A stretch of 64,000 bases of DNA from an uncultured Eubacterium sp. GTDB lineage: Bacteria; Bacillota; Clostridia; Lachnospirales; Lachnospiraceae. Each line of letters starts with the position of its first letter. Within the stretch, counting starts at the first letter, position 1. A program made the translations under genes and the position numbers. The notes under the pieces are model-generated. The model saw only the letters and a program-made list of their open reading frames with translations, did not search any database and was not told where the DNA came from. This document shows, in pieces, positions 1 through 8,855 of this stretch. Location: assembly GCA_947642745.1 (NCBI GenBank), contig CANRTU010000002.1:1-64000 (forward strand), in the 5' to 3' direction.

Positions 1-296
1 GGTCCAGCACTCCGATTCTGGAATGGTATTTTTCAATCCGTTCCGCCACTTCCTGACTGTTACGGCCCGACGGGTCCGCCTCTTTCCCGCCTCCCTTTGC
101 TTCCGCTGCTTTCTGTTCCAGATAATCGTCCACCGGATATAACAGTTCTTCTTTTTCCTGATCTGTCAGCAGCTGGTCCCAGCTGATGTCCCGTCGCAGG
201 GATTTGATCTGGAGCTCTGAGAGACGGTCCAGCACTCCGATTCTGGAATGGTATTTTTCAATCCGTTCCGCCACTTCCTGGCTGTTACGGCCCGCA
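1..296 (-). repeat. In-frame direct repeat, about 70 bp with 225-bp period
   Basis: Bases 1-70 and 226-295 are nearly identical, differing at about one internal base. The offset of 225 bp is exactly 75 codons, so the repeat stays in frame within the partial gene. Near identity at DNA level suggests a recent duplication or ongoing homogenisation. Further copies may lie outside the window. Confidence 0.85.
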
Positions 297-883
297 GACG
301 CCGCAGAATCATGATCTGACTGTTGCGCAAAAGAACTGGCAGCGGCCGCCTGAGAAACAGGCGGCGTATCATTCTGGTCGTTGTAATATTCAAATTCCGG
401 CAGCTTCAGCCAGGCGTCCGGCAGTGCTTCCGATGTAACAGCTACCTCTATCACATCTTCATATGTAACAGGGATGCCGTCCTTATAAAACTGGATACTG
501 TCCTTATCAAAAGTAACTGTAAAATGATAGGCCGACAGAATATTATTAAACCGTTTATTTAACTCTGACACATCCTCTTTTATGTCCAGCCCATTGAGCA
601 GGCCCCAGGATTCAAAGGCATATACCGCAAGGGCAATCAGATCCGGGACGCCCGGATATGCGTCCATTTCCAGCTCATTGTCCTCGTCATCCGGCAGATC
701 AATCAGATCCACCTCCGCTTTTTGTATATCAAAATGAAATATAAGGGAACGTACGTATCCTTCCAGAATCAGCCGGTCGCCCATGATGACAAAATTACCG
801 TCCCAGACAACCTGTGATTCTGTGATTTTTAACAGTTCATTAAAAAATATTTCCTGTTCCCGGTTCGCATTCAGGACAAGCAT
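1..883 (-). CDS. Hypothetical protein with internal repeat, C-terminus beyond the window edge
   Basis: This open frame is missing from the ORF track because it runs off the left edge. It starts at ATG 883 (MLVLNANREQE) behind an AGAAAGAGG ribosome binding site and stays open to base 1, about 294 codons. The first 165 or so residues look like a folded, acidic domain (GDRLILEGY, LIDLPDDED). A low-complexity Ala/Ser/Gln linker follows, and then a helical motif, GRNSQEVAERIEKYHSRIG, which is repeated 75 codons later. The family is not recognised and no function is assigned. It lies downstream of the flippase gene on the same strand and may be co-transcribed with it. The true C-terminus and the number of repeats cannot be seen here. 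Confidence 0.75.
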   Translation of the reverse strand, partial: MLVLNANREQEIFFNELLKITESQVVWDGNFVIMGDRLILEGYVRSLIFHFDIQKAEVDLIDLPDDEDNELEMDAYPGVPDLIALAVYAFESWGLLNGLDIKEDVSELNKRFNNILSAYHFTVTFDKDSIQFYKDGIPVTYEDVIEVAVTSEALPDAWLKLPEFEYYNDQNDTPPVSQAAAASSFAQQSDHDSAASAGRNSQEVAERIEKYHSRIGVLDRLSELQIKSLRRDISWDQLLTDQEKEELLYPVDDYLEQKAAEAKGGGKEADPSGRNSQEVAERIEKYHSRIGVLD

Positions 884-987
884 TTCCAATACCTCTTTCT
901 TCTACTTTCATCTATTTTTTGTTTTGTATCACACTGCCGGCTCCCTTAACCCGGGCTGGCAGCAGGCGCCCGTTTTGCGGATATACC

Positions 988-2637
988 CTAATGATAACCG
1001 GCCCTGCGCATCAGACGCAGCATCCGCCGCCCTCCCGGGAACAGACACAGCTCTTTTGGCGTCACTGCCCGCATGGTCAGCAGCAGGATAAAATATATCA
1101 GTATGCCGGAAATCAGCGATACCGGTACTGTGATATATTTCGCCATAACCATCTGGCTTAAACCAAATTCAATGACCCAGCACGAAGACGCCATAATCAG
1201 CGCACAGACCGCAGGCAGCAGAATGGTACGGTAAAATTCCGGCGCCCAGAAACCGCTGCGGTATAACGCAACCTGGTTTAAAATCATTACACTAAGCCCA
1301 AACACAGCCATGGCGGCTGTTACCGCATATATTTTCAGATCCGTAAACTTTAACAGGCAGACCAGCGTAATAATATGCAGCAGCAGTCCGATACCACTGT
1401 GAATCACCGGCGCCCGCAGCCGGCCGATTCCCTGGAGAATACTGGCTGTCACAGTGGCAACGGAATAAAATATGACCGTAACGCCGCCGGCCAGCAGCAG
1501 CCCGCCGGCCAGCTTTCCTGTATCCTGGAATAAAAATTCCATTAAAGGCGCAGACAGGAGCATAAGCACAAAGGCGGAAGGCAGTGCGATTAACAGGGAA
1601 AAACGGACCGCCAGTTCTGTTTTTTCCGCCACACCGTTCCACTGTTTATTGCCATGGGATGCTGTAATGCTCGGAATACATGCGGCTCCGATAGCTGCCG
1701 CCACCGCCACCGGCAGATTTACCAGCGTCCGGAATTTTCCGGAAAACACTCCCCACCACAGGGCAATCTGCCCGTCTGGCGCCACGCCTGCCATCATATG
1801 TTTAAAAATTCCCTGTTCCACCACCACGTTGATGTTAAACAATGCGGAAGCAGCCAGCACCGGCACAATGGTAAGCATCATCCGGCGCATTAATACCTGC
1901 TGGGAAATCCGCCGTACCCGCTCACTGCGCATTTTTTTCTTAAACAGACGCAGATATCCTTTATAAAGAAAATATAAAAATAACAGGGAAAACAAAGCGC
2001 CCACGGTCGTTCCAAGAGAGGCGCCGGCAGCCCCGTAGGCGGCCCGGTAGCCCTCCTCGTTGGCCAGTACTTTTCCAATGCGCATGCCATAGGACGACAA
2101 AAAGTATGCCGCCAGCACGCTGACCACCGCATTGACCAGTTGTTCGATCACCTGCGACACCGCACTGGGCCGCATATTTTCCATACCCTGGAAAAAACCA
2201 CGGAACACGCCCATCACTGCCGTAATCAGCAGCGTAGGCGCCAGCACCCGCAGTGCGTAAATGCTTAACGGAGTCTGAAATACGGTATCTGTAATAAAGC
2301 CGGAGCATAAAAATACCAGAATGCAGACAGCCCCTCCTGCCAGCAGCGCAAAGGAAAACGCACAGCGCAGTACCCGGTAGGCATTACGCAGCTCCCCTTT
2401 GGTACGGTAATCAGACACCAGTCGGGAAACTGCCATAGGCAGACTGTAAGAAGAAATGAGCAGCAGAATATTATAAACATCAAAGGCACATCCATAGTAA
2501 TTATTGCCCAGATCCCCGATAATTACCGTCAGCGGTATCCGGTAGACCAGCCCGATCACCCTTCCCATAATTGTGGCAGTGGCCAGTATTGTGCCCTGCA
2601 GTAAAAAATCCTGGTTTTTATTTCTTTTCCCTCTCAT
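988..2637 (-). CDS. SpoVB/YtgP-type lipid-linked oligosaccharide flippase (MVF/MATE-like)
   Basis: This 549-residue polytopic membrane protein has about 14 hydrophobic segments. Its N-terminus (LLQGTILATATIMGRVIGL) and early motif YGCAFDVYNILLLISSYSLP are typical of the polysaccharide biosynthesis/SpoVB family in the MOP flippase superfamily. Members move lipid-linked cell wall or spore cortex precursors across the membrane; YtgP acts as a lipid II flippase in Bacillus and SpoVB is needed for cortex. Which role applies here cannot be decided from sequence. An AAAAGG ribosome binding site precedes ATG 2637. It lies between the YerB-like lipoprotein and the repeat-containing partial gene, all on the minus strand with short gaps. 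Confidence 0.85.
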   Translation of the reverse strand: MRGKRNKNQDFLLQGTILATATIMGRVIGLVYRIPLTVIIGDLGNNYYGCAFDVYNILLLISSYSLPMAVSRLVSDYRTKGELRNAYRVLRCAFSFALLAGGAVCILVFLCSGFITDTVFQTPLSIYALRVLAPTLLITAVMGVFRGFFQGMENMRPSAVSQVIEQLVNAVVSVLAAYFLSSYGMRIGKVLANEEGYRAAYGAAGASLGTTVGALFSLLFLYFLYKGYLRLFKKKMRSERVRRISQQVLMRRMMLTIVPVLAASALFNINVVVEQGIFKHMMAGVAPDGQIALWWGVFSGKFRTLVNLPVAVAAAIGAACIPSITASHGNKQWNGVAEKTELAVRFSLLIALPSAFVLMLLSAPLMEFLFQDTGKLAGGLLLAGGVTVIFYSVATVTASILQGIGRLRAPVIHSGIGLLLHIITLVCLLKFTDLKIYAVTAAMAVFGLSVMILNQVALYRSGFWAPEFYRTILLPAVCALIMASSCWVIEFGLSQMVMAKYITVPVSLISGILIYFILLLTMRAVTPKELCLFPGGRRMLRLMRRAGYH

Positions 2638-2679
2638 AACACGCCTTTTTATTACATGTTACTGCGCTGTGGCTGCTGT

Positions 2680-3801
2680 TTACTCAGACTGTACCCGTTC
2701 CGGGTGCGCCTGGTCCACAATACATACCCAGGTCTTTCCCTGATTTAATGTAATCTCATTGCCGTCGCCGTCGTAATAACGGGTTGGTGAGAAATCATCC
2801 ACACGCTTCCATGTAATGTCAATCATTTTTCCATTTGTGACATACCAGCCAGTGCCTTCCCCTGCCACAGCAATTTCCAGATAACCATTGTCATCCAGTG
2901 TGCGTACCTGGGAATTTTGCAGAATAACATTTTTTACAGCCAGCTGTCCGCCGGTATTTCCATCGGTCTGCGCTGCGCCGTACTGGTAACGATAGTATAA
3001 ACCATCTTTCGCATTATATTCAAAATAAGGCTGGTTTGCCAGATATCCGGCCCGGACGATGGCCGCTTTCTTACTGCTTTTACCATTTAGTTTTACCGGT
3101 TCGCCGTCCGCCGCAAATCTGAAATGGCCTTCGAACCCGTCCTCATACTCTGTCCGGTACTGTTTTAACGCCAGGCCGGCAGAAAGTCCTTCTCCTGTGG
3201 CATAAGCGTTGTGGGGCGCCTTCCTGGAAGTGTCCCTGTAAATAACCGCTTTGTCCACCTCATACTCCAGACCGTTTAAATCGTCGATCTGGCCGCTCTG
3301 TAAAAAGCTGGTAGCATAAGAAGCCTGTCCGTAATGCAGATAAACGGCGTCAAATCCCATGGAATAATAAGCATAGTAGAGCCGTCCGCTGCGGACAGAT
3401 CCTAATTTTTCGATTGTTTCATAATCCTGGAAAATACCCATCAGACGGGTCAGGCCGCCTTCCACCGGCGCCTCGTAAATAATTTCCGCCTGGCTGATGC
3501 CATACTGAGGCAGCGCAGACCCGGTATTGCCAAGCATACAGGACACCGGGCGTTTTTTTGCCAGTTTTTTACTGATCCATTCGCCAGTCAGAAGGCTTTT
3601 TGCCTCACCCTTATGGATGTCTTGCGGTTCCTTCTCCGGTTTTGGTTTTTTCACGGTTTTTTCATCTTCCGGTTCTGTTTTCGTAATCTCCGCCGGAGGA
3701 TTTTGCGGCGGCGCCTTTTCTTCATTCTTTTTGCCGCAGCCGGCTGAGAGCATACATATGCTCATGCCGGCAAGTAATCCTGTCAGTACTTTTTTATTCA
3801 T
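2680..3801 (-). CDS. DUF3048 (YerB-like) lipoprotein
   Basis: This 373-residue protein has a lipoprotein signal peptide: a short basic N-terminus, a hydrophobic stretch, and the lipobox LSAGC with the lipidated Cys at about residue 22. A Lys/Glu/Pro-rich spacer (residues 25-65) would lift the folded part off the membrane. The body carries motifs of the DUF3048/YerB family (RPVSCMLGNTGSALPQYG, GGLTRLMGIFQDYE, LGSVRSGRLYYA), and the C-terminal part matches the second YerB domain (GKTWVCIVDQ). The biochemical role of the family is not known to me; it is predicted to sit on the outer face of the membrane. A GGAGAAGAGGA ribosome binding site precedes ATG 3801. Confidence 0.85.
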   Translation of the reverse strand: MNKKVLTGLLAGMSICMLSAGCGKKNEEKAPPQNPPAEITKTEPEDEKTVKKPKPEKEPQDIHKGEAKSLLTGEWISKKLAKKRPVSCMLGNTGSALPQYGISQAEIIYEAPVEGGLTRLMGIFQDYETIEKLGSVRSGRLYYAYYSMGFDAVYLHYGQASYATSFLQSGQIDDLNGLEYEVDKAVIYRDTSRKAPHNAYATGEGLSAGLALKQYRTEYEDGFEGHFRFAADGEPVKLNGKSSKKAAIVRAGYLANQPYFEYNAKDGLYYRYQYGAAQTDGNTGGQLAVKNVILQNSQVRTLDDNGYLEIAVAGEGTGWYVTNGKMIDITWKRVDDFSPTRYYDGDGNEITLNQGKTWVCIVDQAHPERVQSE

Positions 3802-3845
3802 TCCTCTTCTCCTGTTTTGTTATGTAATTTTTATCCGAAGTTCTT

Positions 3846-4340
3846 TTATCTCGTGATCTGCATCTTTTCCAGTATCCGGCGCTGTTCAGCTTCCATTAAA
3901 GCCGCCTCTTTTTCCGTCATATGGTCGTACCCGAATAAATGCAGCATACTGTGTACGATCAGAAACGCAAATTCCCGGAGAACGCTGTGGCCGTATGCTT
4001 CCGCCTGCGCCGTTACTTTCTCCACGCTGATGATAATATCCCCCAGCAGCGCCTCTCCGGTATCCGGATTAAAATTATCCATATCCGCTTCCAATGTTAT
4101 AAAATCCAGGGGACGCTCCAGACTCAGCATCGGAAAAGAAAGCACATCCGTAGGTGCGTCAATCTGACGGTGCGTCCGGTTGCATTCATGGATGCCCGCA
4201 TTATCTGTCAGAGTCAGCGATACTTCCGCCTCATAGGGAAATTTTAAATCATCACATACAAAACAGATCACGTCCTTTGCGGTTTTCTCATAGGGAAAGG
4301 TAAACGGAACGTCTGTTTCCTCCTGAATATTGATCGTCAT
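3846..4340 (-). CDS. ybeY: Endoribonuclease YbeY, rRNA maturation factor
   Basis: This 164-residue protein has the zinc-binding signature HSMLHLFGYDH near residues 131-141, diagnostic of YbeY, a metal-dependent RNase involved in 16S rRNA 3' maturation and ribosome quality control. The motif THRQIDAPTDVLSFPM (residues 56-71) is also typical. ATG 4340 follows GAGGAGG with good spacing. The start overlaps the stop of the upstream yqfF-like gene by 4 bp, indicating translational coupling, and the order phoH - yqfF - ybeY is the same as in Bacillus. The usual downstream genes (dgkA, cdd, era) are absent here; cdd lies 57 kb away in the window. Confidence 0.95.
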   Translation of the reverse strand: MTINIQEETDVPFTFPYEKTAKDVICFVCDDLKFPYEAEVSLTLTDNAGIHECNRTHRQIDAPTDVLSFPMLSLERPLDFITLEADMDNFNPDTGEALLGDIIISVEKVTAQAEAYGHSVLREFAFLIVHSMLHLFGYDHMTEKEAALMEAEQRRILEKMQITR

Positions 4341-5653
4341 AATAATTCCTCCTCTTTTGCCAGAAATTCACGGATTTTTAAAAACTGGTTCATGGTCAGC
4401 CCGCTGTTGTCATAGATCCCGGAGGAAGAATTTTCATTTAATGTCTGGTAAATGACAATATCCCTGTTCCAGGAACTGGAAAGCGTATTATGGTCCAGCA
4501 GTTCAAATTTGGTTACGACAACATCCGTAATATGTACTATTGCGGATTCAATCGTAGAAATCGGATTCCGTTTTCCTCCGTATTCCCCAAGTATGGAGAT
4601 GACTTCATTTGGAAAGCAGTTATTCTGGGCGATTTTTACTCCGTTTTCTATAAACGGTTCCCCGCCCAGCCTGCCCAGCCGGTAATAAAAGCCGCCTACA
4701 GCGGATATTTTCACATCCGCCCCCACATTTGCAGCACAGTGGGCGGCTATTCTGGATACACGCATGGCATGGTTATAGTCTTTTGGGGAATAGTGCCTGA
4801 TCTCCCGTACCAGATGATAATTCTTATCTACAATCGTATCCAGGCTTACCGCCGCTGCCTGGGATTTTCGAAAATGCAGCAGTTCATACAGATAATGCAT
4901 ACCAAGCATACTGATGGCGCCGCTGATAAAAGCAAACAGCAGCAGCAGCATGTCCGGCACCCCGTCTTCCATATAGTGATACATCACCGGAATGGACATG
5001 CCAAGGGCCAGCGCAATCATTTCCGCGTATCTGCGGTATACTTTCTGCTCATACATGGCAGTCAGCATGACGCCAAGCAGCGTCAGCGTAAGGTAACAGG
5101 CGGACATGTATACGGAGGACGCACTTGCGGCGGCAAGCCTTGCGTCCAGAAACAGGGACAGCACCAGCGCCAGCTCCCGGTCCAGGCCCGCCGCCAGCAG
5201 AAATGACACGGCAAATACCGGAGCGGTAAACCCCGGAAAAAAAGAAGCTGCCAGCAGAACCACACAGGCGGCTGTATAATAAATACACACCAGCATATAA
5301 TCCTCGGAAGAATCCGGCCTGTCCTTACGGTGAATCCGGCCGCTTTCCAGATAAAAAACAAGCAGTACGCTAAACAGCACGTCCGTAAACAGAAGACTTA
5401 GTATATTGCCCAGGGAAAGCCTGTGGAAAAGACCTGTCAGAACGCCGGATAAAACCGTGACAAAAACAAGGTACAGCAGTTTGAGCACCCGCATGGCTAT
5501 AAAACGTTCTTCCGGCACGAACAGATCCATACCGGCCGTCCGGCCGTCCCCCGCACCTGCGTCTGTTTTTGTCTGCACAGCCGTTCCGCTTTCTGCTGCC
5601 ACACTGTTATTCTTATCTGTATTCCTCTCTCCGTCTGTCTGTATGTCTGTCAT
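4337..5653 (-). CDS. YqfF/PgpH-family membrane protein with degenerate HD domain
   Basis: Position and layout identify this as the yqfF (pgpH) homologue: it lies between phoH and ybeY and overlaps both by 4 bp. In Bacillus and Listeria, PgpH is a roughly 700-residue c-di-AMP phosphodiesterase with an extracellular domain, seven membrane helices and a cytosolic HD domain. Here the protein is only 438 residues. The extracellular part is missing, several membrane helices span residues 55-265, and the HD region begins near YNHAMRVSRIAAHCAA. The place of the catalytic His-Asp pair (normally YYHDIGK) reads FYYRLGRLGG, and the usual EQHHGT segment reads GEYGGKRN. It is therefore probably not an active phosphodiesterase, but the long open frame and coupling argue that it is expressed and has a structural or sensing role. 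Confidence 0.75.
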   Translation of the reverse strand: MTDIQTDGERNTDKNNSVAAESGTAVQTKTDAGAGDGRTAGMDLFVPEERFIAMRVLKLLYLVFVTVLSGVLTGLFHRLSLGNILSLLFTDVLFSVLLVFYLESGRIHRKDRPDSSEDYMLVCIYYTAACVVLLAASFFPGFTAPVFAVSFLLAAGLDRELALVLSLFLDARLAAASASSVYMSACYLTLTLLGVMLTAMYEQKVYRRYAEMIALALGMSIPVMYHYMEDGVPDMLLLLFAFISGAISMLGMHYLYELLHFRKSQAAAVSLDTIVDKNYHLVREIRHYSPKDYNHAMRVSRIAAHCAANVGADVKISAVGGFYYRLGRLGGEPFIENGVKIAQNNCFPNEVISILGEYGGKRNPISTIESAIVHITDVVVTKFELLDHNTLSSSWNRDIVIYQTLNENSSSGIYDNSGLTMNQFLKIREFLAKEEELL

Positions 5654-6645
5654 TTTGCCACCTGTTTTCTGCGTCTGTTACCCGCAGACTGTTTTTGTTC
5701 ATAATCTTCGTATGCGTTCACAATTTTTTGTACCAGCGGATGACGCACCACATCCCTGGAAGTCAGTTCACAAAACCCAATGTCCTCCACGTTTTTTAAT
5801 ACTTTCAGCGCCACGTCCAGCCCGGACTTTGTGTCTGGCGGCAGGTCCTTTTGCGTTGCGTCCCCGGTAACGACTACCTTGGAGCCAAAACCGATACGTG
5901 TCAGAAACATTTTCATCTGGGCGGGCGTGGTATTCTGGGCCTCGTCCAGAATAATAAAGGAGTTGTCCAGGGTCCGTCCACGCATATACGCAAGGGGCGC
6001 AACCTCGATCAGTCCCTTTTCCATATTTTTCATAAAGCTGTCCGCACCCATAATCTGGTGCAGCGCATCATACAGCGGCCGCAGATAAGGATCTACCTTG
6101 CTCTGCAGATCTCCCGGCAGAAATCCCAGCTTTTCCCCGGCCTCAATGGCAGGCCTGGTCAGGATGATGCGCCCCACATCCTCCTGTTTAAATGCGGTAA
6201 TGGCCATGGCCATGGCCAGATATGTCTTTCCGGTGCCGGCGGGCCCCACTCCGAAAACGATCATTTTATTGTGAATCTGGTCCACATAGTTTTTCTGGCC
6301 CAGCGTCTTTGGATGAATGGGCCTGCCGTTTACCGTGTGGCAGATCGTTTCCTCCCCGATGTCAGACAGTGTGGCTGTCTCATGGGAAGCTACCAGGGAA
6401 AGGGCGTAGGTTACATCCTGTTCGGTAATGGTATTTCCTTTTTCTGAAAAAGCCAGAAGCTGGCTGATTACCTGCCCGGCATGCTGGATCCTGGTCTGGT
6501 CTCCCAGTATCCGGATCTGGTCATCTCTGCAGATAATCGTAACATGCAGCTGCCGCTCAATTTTTTTTACATATGTGTCAAACTGCCCGAACACATTTGT
6601 CATATGTCCGGCGGGCAGTTCCATTGTGATATCATTCAGAGCCAT
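5650..6645 (-). CDS. phoH: PhoH family ATPase (PhoH-like protein)
   Basis: This P-loop ATPase of 331 residues has Walker A GPAGTGKTYLA (about residue 136) and Walker B FIILDEAQN (about residue 230), the hallmarks of PhoH/PhoL. An N-terminal KH-like segment precedes the ATPase domain. Proteins of this family are RNA-associated and lie next to ybeY in many bacteria, which suggests ribosome or RNA quality control, though the exact role is not settled. The track start is GTG 6654; ATG 6645 is chosen because GGGAG stands 8 bases before it, whereas the GTG lies directly against that site. The gene overlaps the 3' end of yqfD and its own stop overlaps the yqfF-like start. Confidence 0.92.
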   Translation of the reverse strand: MALNDITMELPAGHMTNVFGQFDTYVKKIERQLHVTIICRDDQIRILGDQTRIQHAGQVISQLLAFSEKGNTITEQDVTYALSLVASHETATLSDIGEETICHTVNGRPIHPKTLGQKNYVDQIHNKMIVFGVGPAGTGKTYLAMAMAITAFKQEDVGRIILTRPAIEAGEKLGFLPGDLQSKVDPYLRPLYDALHQIMGADSFMKNMEKGLIEVAPLAYMRGRTLDNSFIILDEAQNTTPAQMKMFLTRIGFGSKVVVTGDATQKDLPPDTKSGLDVALKVLKNVEDIGFCELTSRDVVRHPLVQKIVNAYEDYEQKQSAGNRRRKQVAK

Positions 6646-7918
6646 TTTCCGCACTCCCTTCGTCTTCCGTATCCGGCGCAGTATCCAGATGTTCCTGATT
6701 CAGTGTATATTCAAACGTATTTTCCAGTACCGTAATGCTGCCGGATACGGTGTACTTTTTTTTACCTTTCTTTATCATAACATTTTTTTCTAAAATGAGA
6801 ACACCTTTTTCAGTTAAATTTTTCAAATATGCGGTCAAATTTTCTTTTGCGTAATCCAGCGCTTCATTTCTGGTATAAGTCATCTGCCGGATTTCATACT
6901 CCCCGTATTCCCGTTTTACAAAATAGACCGGCAGATAAAACGAATCGCACAGCCGCAGCTGACTGCGCTCATCCAATACGGAATACTTTTCATAAGGCAC
7001 TTTTTTCCAGGGAATCTGCAGGTAATGGTCCCCGATACTGATGCCGTAGCGGTGCTGCTTTTTTTCACTGTATACCCGCTCCTGCCTGGAAACCGGAAAC
7101 TGATCTTTATATGTATAGTCAGTCTTGAGACGGATATCCGCATCCGCCGTAGCATACTGGTATGCGGATATCGTACCATTGTCGTCATACACCGGCAGGG
7201 CGCCTGATACAAGCACATCTCCCTTCTTCACCTGATCCCCCTGCGCCACCAGCGGCGTTCCTTTGCGCACATAGATGCTGTCAATCATTCCGTCATGCAG
7301 CGCCCGCAGATCATAGCCGCTCTGCTTCTGCTCTTTAAACTCTTCCGGCAGCTGTCCGGACGCCACCGTCTGCTTCCCGGCGGTAAGGTTTTCCTGCACG
7401 TCGATGGTCAGCGTCGTCCCTTCCCGCCGCACCGAAGTCCAGATAATATCCGTAAAGCTGCTGCGCAGCTCTTCTTCCAGTCTTTCGCAGTCAATATCTG
7501 AAATACAGGTCCCATAGGAACTGTTTTGTCCGGACAAAAACTGCAGAATGCTGTCATTGGTTACACTGTCGTTTCCATTGATATTAATTTTCCAGATAAA
7601 CCGGGACAGCGTAAACAGGACAGCCATGCATAAGAAAATGCTGGCAAACAGGATTTTCCGTTTCCGGTAGCGGAAAAAGAAGAATGGAACGCCGTTTTTC
7701 GTTCCGATCCGGACATGAGTCCCGGATTTTCGAAGCAGAGGTTTCAGACTGCGGAATCCCCGGACGGATATTTTAAAATGGCAGATATCCCCCTCTCTGG
7801 ATAAGTCCCATATCAGAATATCATGGTTGCTGCACAAATTAAAAAAACGCTCCGGCGCATAACCCCACAGGGTCACTTCTACATAGCCACGGAAATATTT
7901 TATCAGCGATAAGAGCAT
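6632..7918 (-). CDS. yqfD: Sporulation protein YqfD
   Basis: This 428-residue protein matches YqfD: the N-terminal segment LIKYFRGYVEVTLWGYAPERFFN, a single membrane span near residues 90-110 (ILFASIFLCMAVLFTLSRFIW), and a large extracytoplasmic part beginning with a FtsQ/POTRA-like stretch (INGNDSVTNDSILQFL). In Bacillus, yqfC and yqfD are part of the mother-cell sporulation programme; in Clostridioides the pair is linked to engulfment. The gene lies 8 bp downstream of yqfC and overlaps phoH, so the set is probably one transcript. GAGGTG precedes ATG 7918. Confidence 0.92.
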   Translation of the reverse strand: MLLSLIKYFRGYVEVTLWGYAPERFFNLCSNHDILIWDLSREGDICHFKISVRGFRSLKPLLRKSGTHVRIGTKNGVPFFFFRYRKRKILFASIFLCMAVLFTLSRFIWKININGNDSVTNDSILQFLSGQNSSYGTCISDIDCERLEEELRSSFTDIIWTSVRREGTTLTIDVQENLTAGKQTVASGQLPEEFKEQKQSGYDLRALHDGMIDSIYVRKGTPLVAQGDQVKKGDVLVSGALPVYDDNGTISAYQYATADADIRLKTDYTYKDQFPVSRQERVYSEKKQHRYGISIGDHYLQIPWKKVPYEKYSVLDERSQLRLCDSFYLPVYFVKREYGEYEIRQMTYTRNEALDYAKENLTAYLKNLTEKGVLILEKNVMIKKGKKKYTVSGSITVLENTFEYTLNQEHLDTAPDTEDEGSAENGSE

Positions 7919-7926
7919 GTCACACC

Positions 7927-8214
7927 TCAGTTTTCATATATAATCTGCTCAATGAAACCTTTGATTTTCATTTCATCACTGGTATAATATTCGATCTGCA
8001 GCCTTTTGCCTGTAATCAGGATGCGGCAGTCCTTTGCCTGGATGCGGATATGCCCGTCTTTATATTCCAGAATTCCCCGGTAATTTTCAATCAGGATTTC
8101 ATTCTGGCCCGTGACAGAGAGCAGCACGCTTCCATAAGCTAAATCCGCCGGCAGCTCAAAGGCACGTATCACGCTGTCTTTTATTTCACTGGAAAGGCTG
8201 TTTCGTTTTCTCAT
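7927..8214 (-). CDS. yqfC: Sporulation protein YqfC
   Basis: This small protein of 95 residues (MRKRNSLSSEIKDSVIRAFELPADLAYG...) fits the YqfC family (YabP/YqfC fold), sporulation proteins encoded just upstream of yqfD. The ORF track extends the frame to 8358, but ATG 8214 follows CCGGAG with 5-base spacing and gives the normal family length, and the added N-terminus would cross the inverted repeat at 8230-8264. The 8-bp gap to yqfD supports co-expression. Confidence 0.9.
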   Translation of the reverse strand: MRKRNSLSSEIKDSVIRAFELPADLAYGSVLLSVTGQNEILIENYRGILEYKDGHIRIQAKDCRILITGKRLQIEYYTSDEMKIKGFIEQIIYEN

Positions 8215-8229
8215 GGCAGCTCCGGTCTG

Positions 8230-8264
8230 TGCGGCATGTAATATTGATATTATTGTATGCCGCA
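8230..8264. other. Inverted repeat upstream of yqfC
   Basis: TGCGGCAT (8230-8237) and ATGCCGCA (8257-8264) are perfect inverted arms around an AT-rich loop, located 16 bp upstream of yqfC. No T-tract follows on the minus strand, so a simple terminator is unlikely. It may be an operator or an mRNA hairpin. A 12-bp palindrome, CCGGACGTCCGG, at 8319-8330 lies further upstream. Confidence 0.5.
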
Positions 8265-8366
8265 GGATACCTGTATATGTGTAAAATAAAAAATCACCTG
8301 CGGAAATGTCCGCCTTTTCCGGACGTCCGGGAAATACACAGCCGCCCGCCACCACCATCTGTAGTA

Positions 8367-8855
8367 TCAGTACCCAAAGGTTCCGTCCAGGGATTCATCG
8401 TTTTCGATCCAGTCGCTGACGCTGATTTCCCGGAAATCCGTATCAGTGTCACGGATAAACACGTTTCTGATTCCGGCGTTGATAATCAGCCGTTTGCACA
8501 TGGAACAGCTGCAGGAATTTTTTATATATTGCCCGGTATCCGCTTCCCGCCCGGACAGATACATGGTGGCGCCGATCATTTTCTCACGCTCTGCGCTGAT
8601 AATGGCATTGGCCTCGGCGTGGACCGCCCGGCACAATTCATACCGCTCGCCCCTTGGAATATTCATCTTCTGCCGCAGGCAGTAACCAAGGTCTGTACAG
8701 TTTTTCCTGCCTCTCGGCGCACCAGCGTAACCGGTGGAAATCACTTCGTCATTTTTTACAAGTACAGCGCCATAGTGGCGGCGCAGACAGGTACACCGTT
8801 TGGATACTACGTCTGCCAGATCCAGATAATAATTGATTTTGTCTCGTCTTGCCAT
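8367..8855 (-). CDS. Deoxycytidylate (dCMP) deaminase, ComEB-like
   Basis: This 162-residue zinc-dependent deaminase has the CDA signature HAEANAI with the catalytic Glu, followed by the second zinc ligand pair in CSCSMCKRL. Length and the N-terminal YYLDLADVVSKRCTCLRRHYGAVLV segment fit dCMP deaminase, which makes dUMP for thymidylate synthesis, rather than cytidine deaminase, which is present separately at 61.5 kb. The track start is a TTG at 8888; ATG 8855 is preferred because CAGGAGGAA lies inside that extension, 11 bases upstream of the ATG. Confidence 0.9.
   Translation of the reverse strand: MARRDKINYYLDLADVVSKRCTCLRRHYGAVLVKNDEVISTGYAGAPRGRKNCTDLGYCLRQKMNIPRGERYELCRAVHAEANAIISAEREKMIGATMYLSGREADTGQYIKNSCSCSMCKRLIINAGIRNVFIRDTDTDFREISVSDWIENDESLDGTFGY

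Noticed and set aside
5406-5870. Plus-strand ORF of 154 codons opposite the yqfF/phoH region
   Set aside because: It is a shadow of the two coupled minus-strand genes, with repetitive low-complexity translation.
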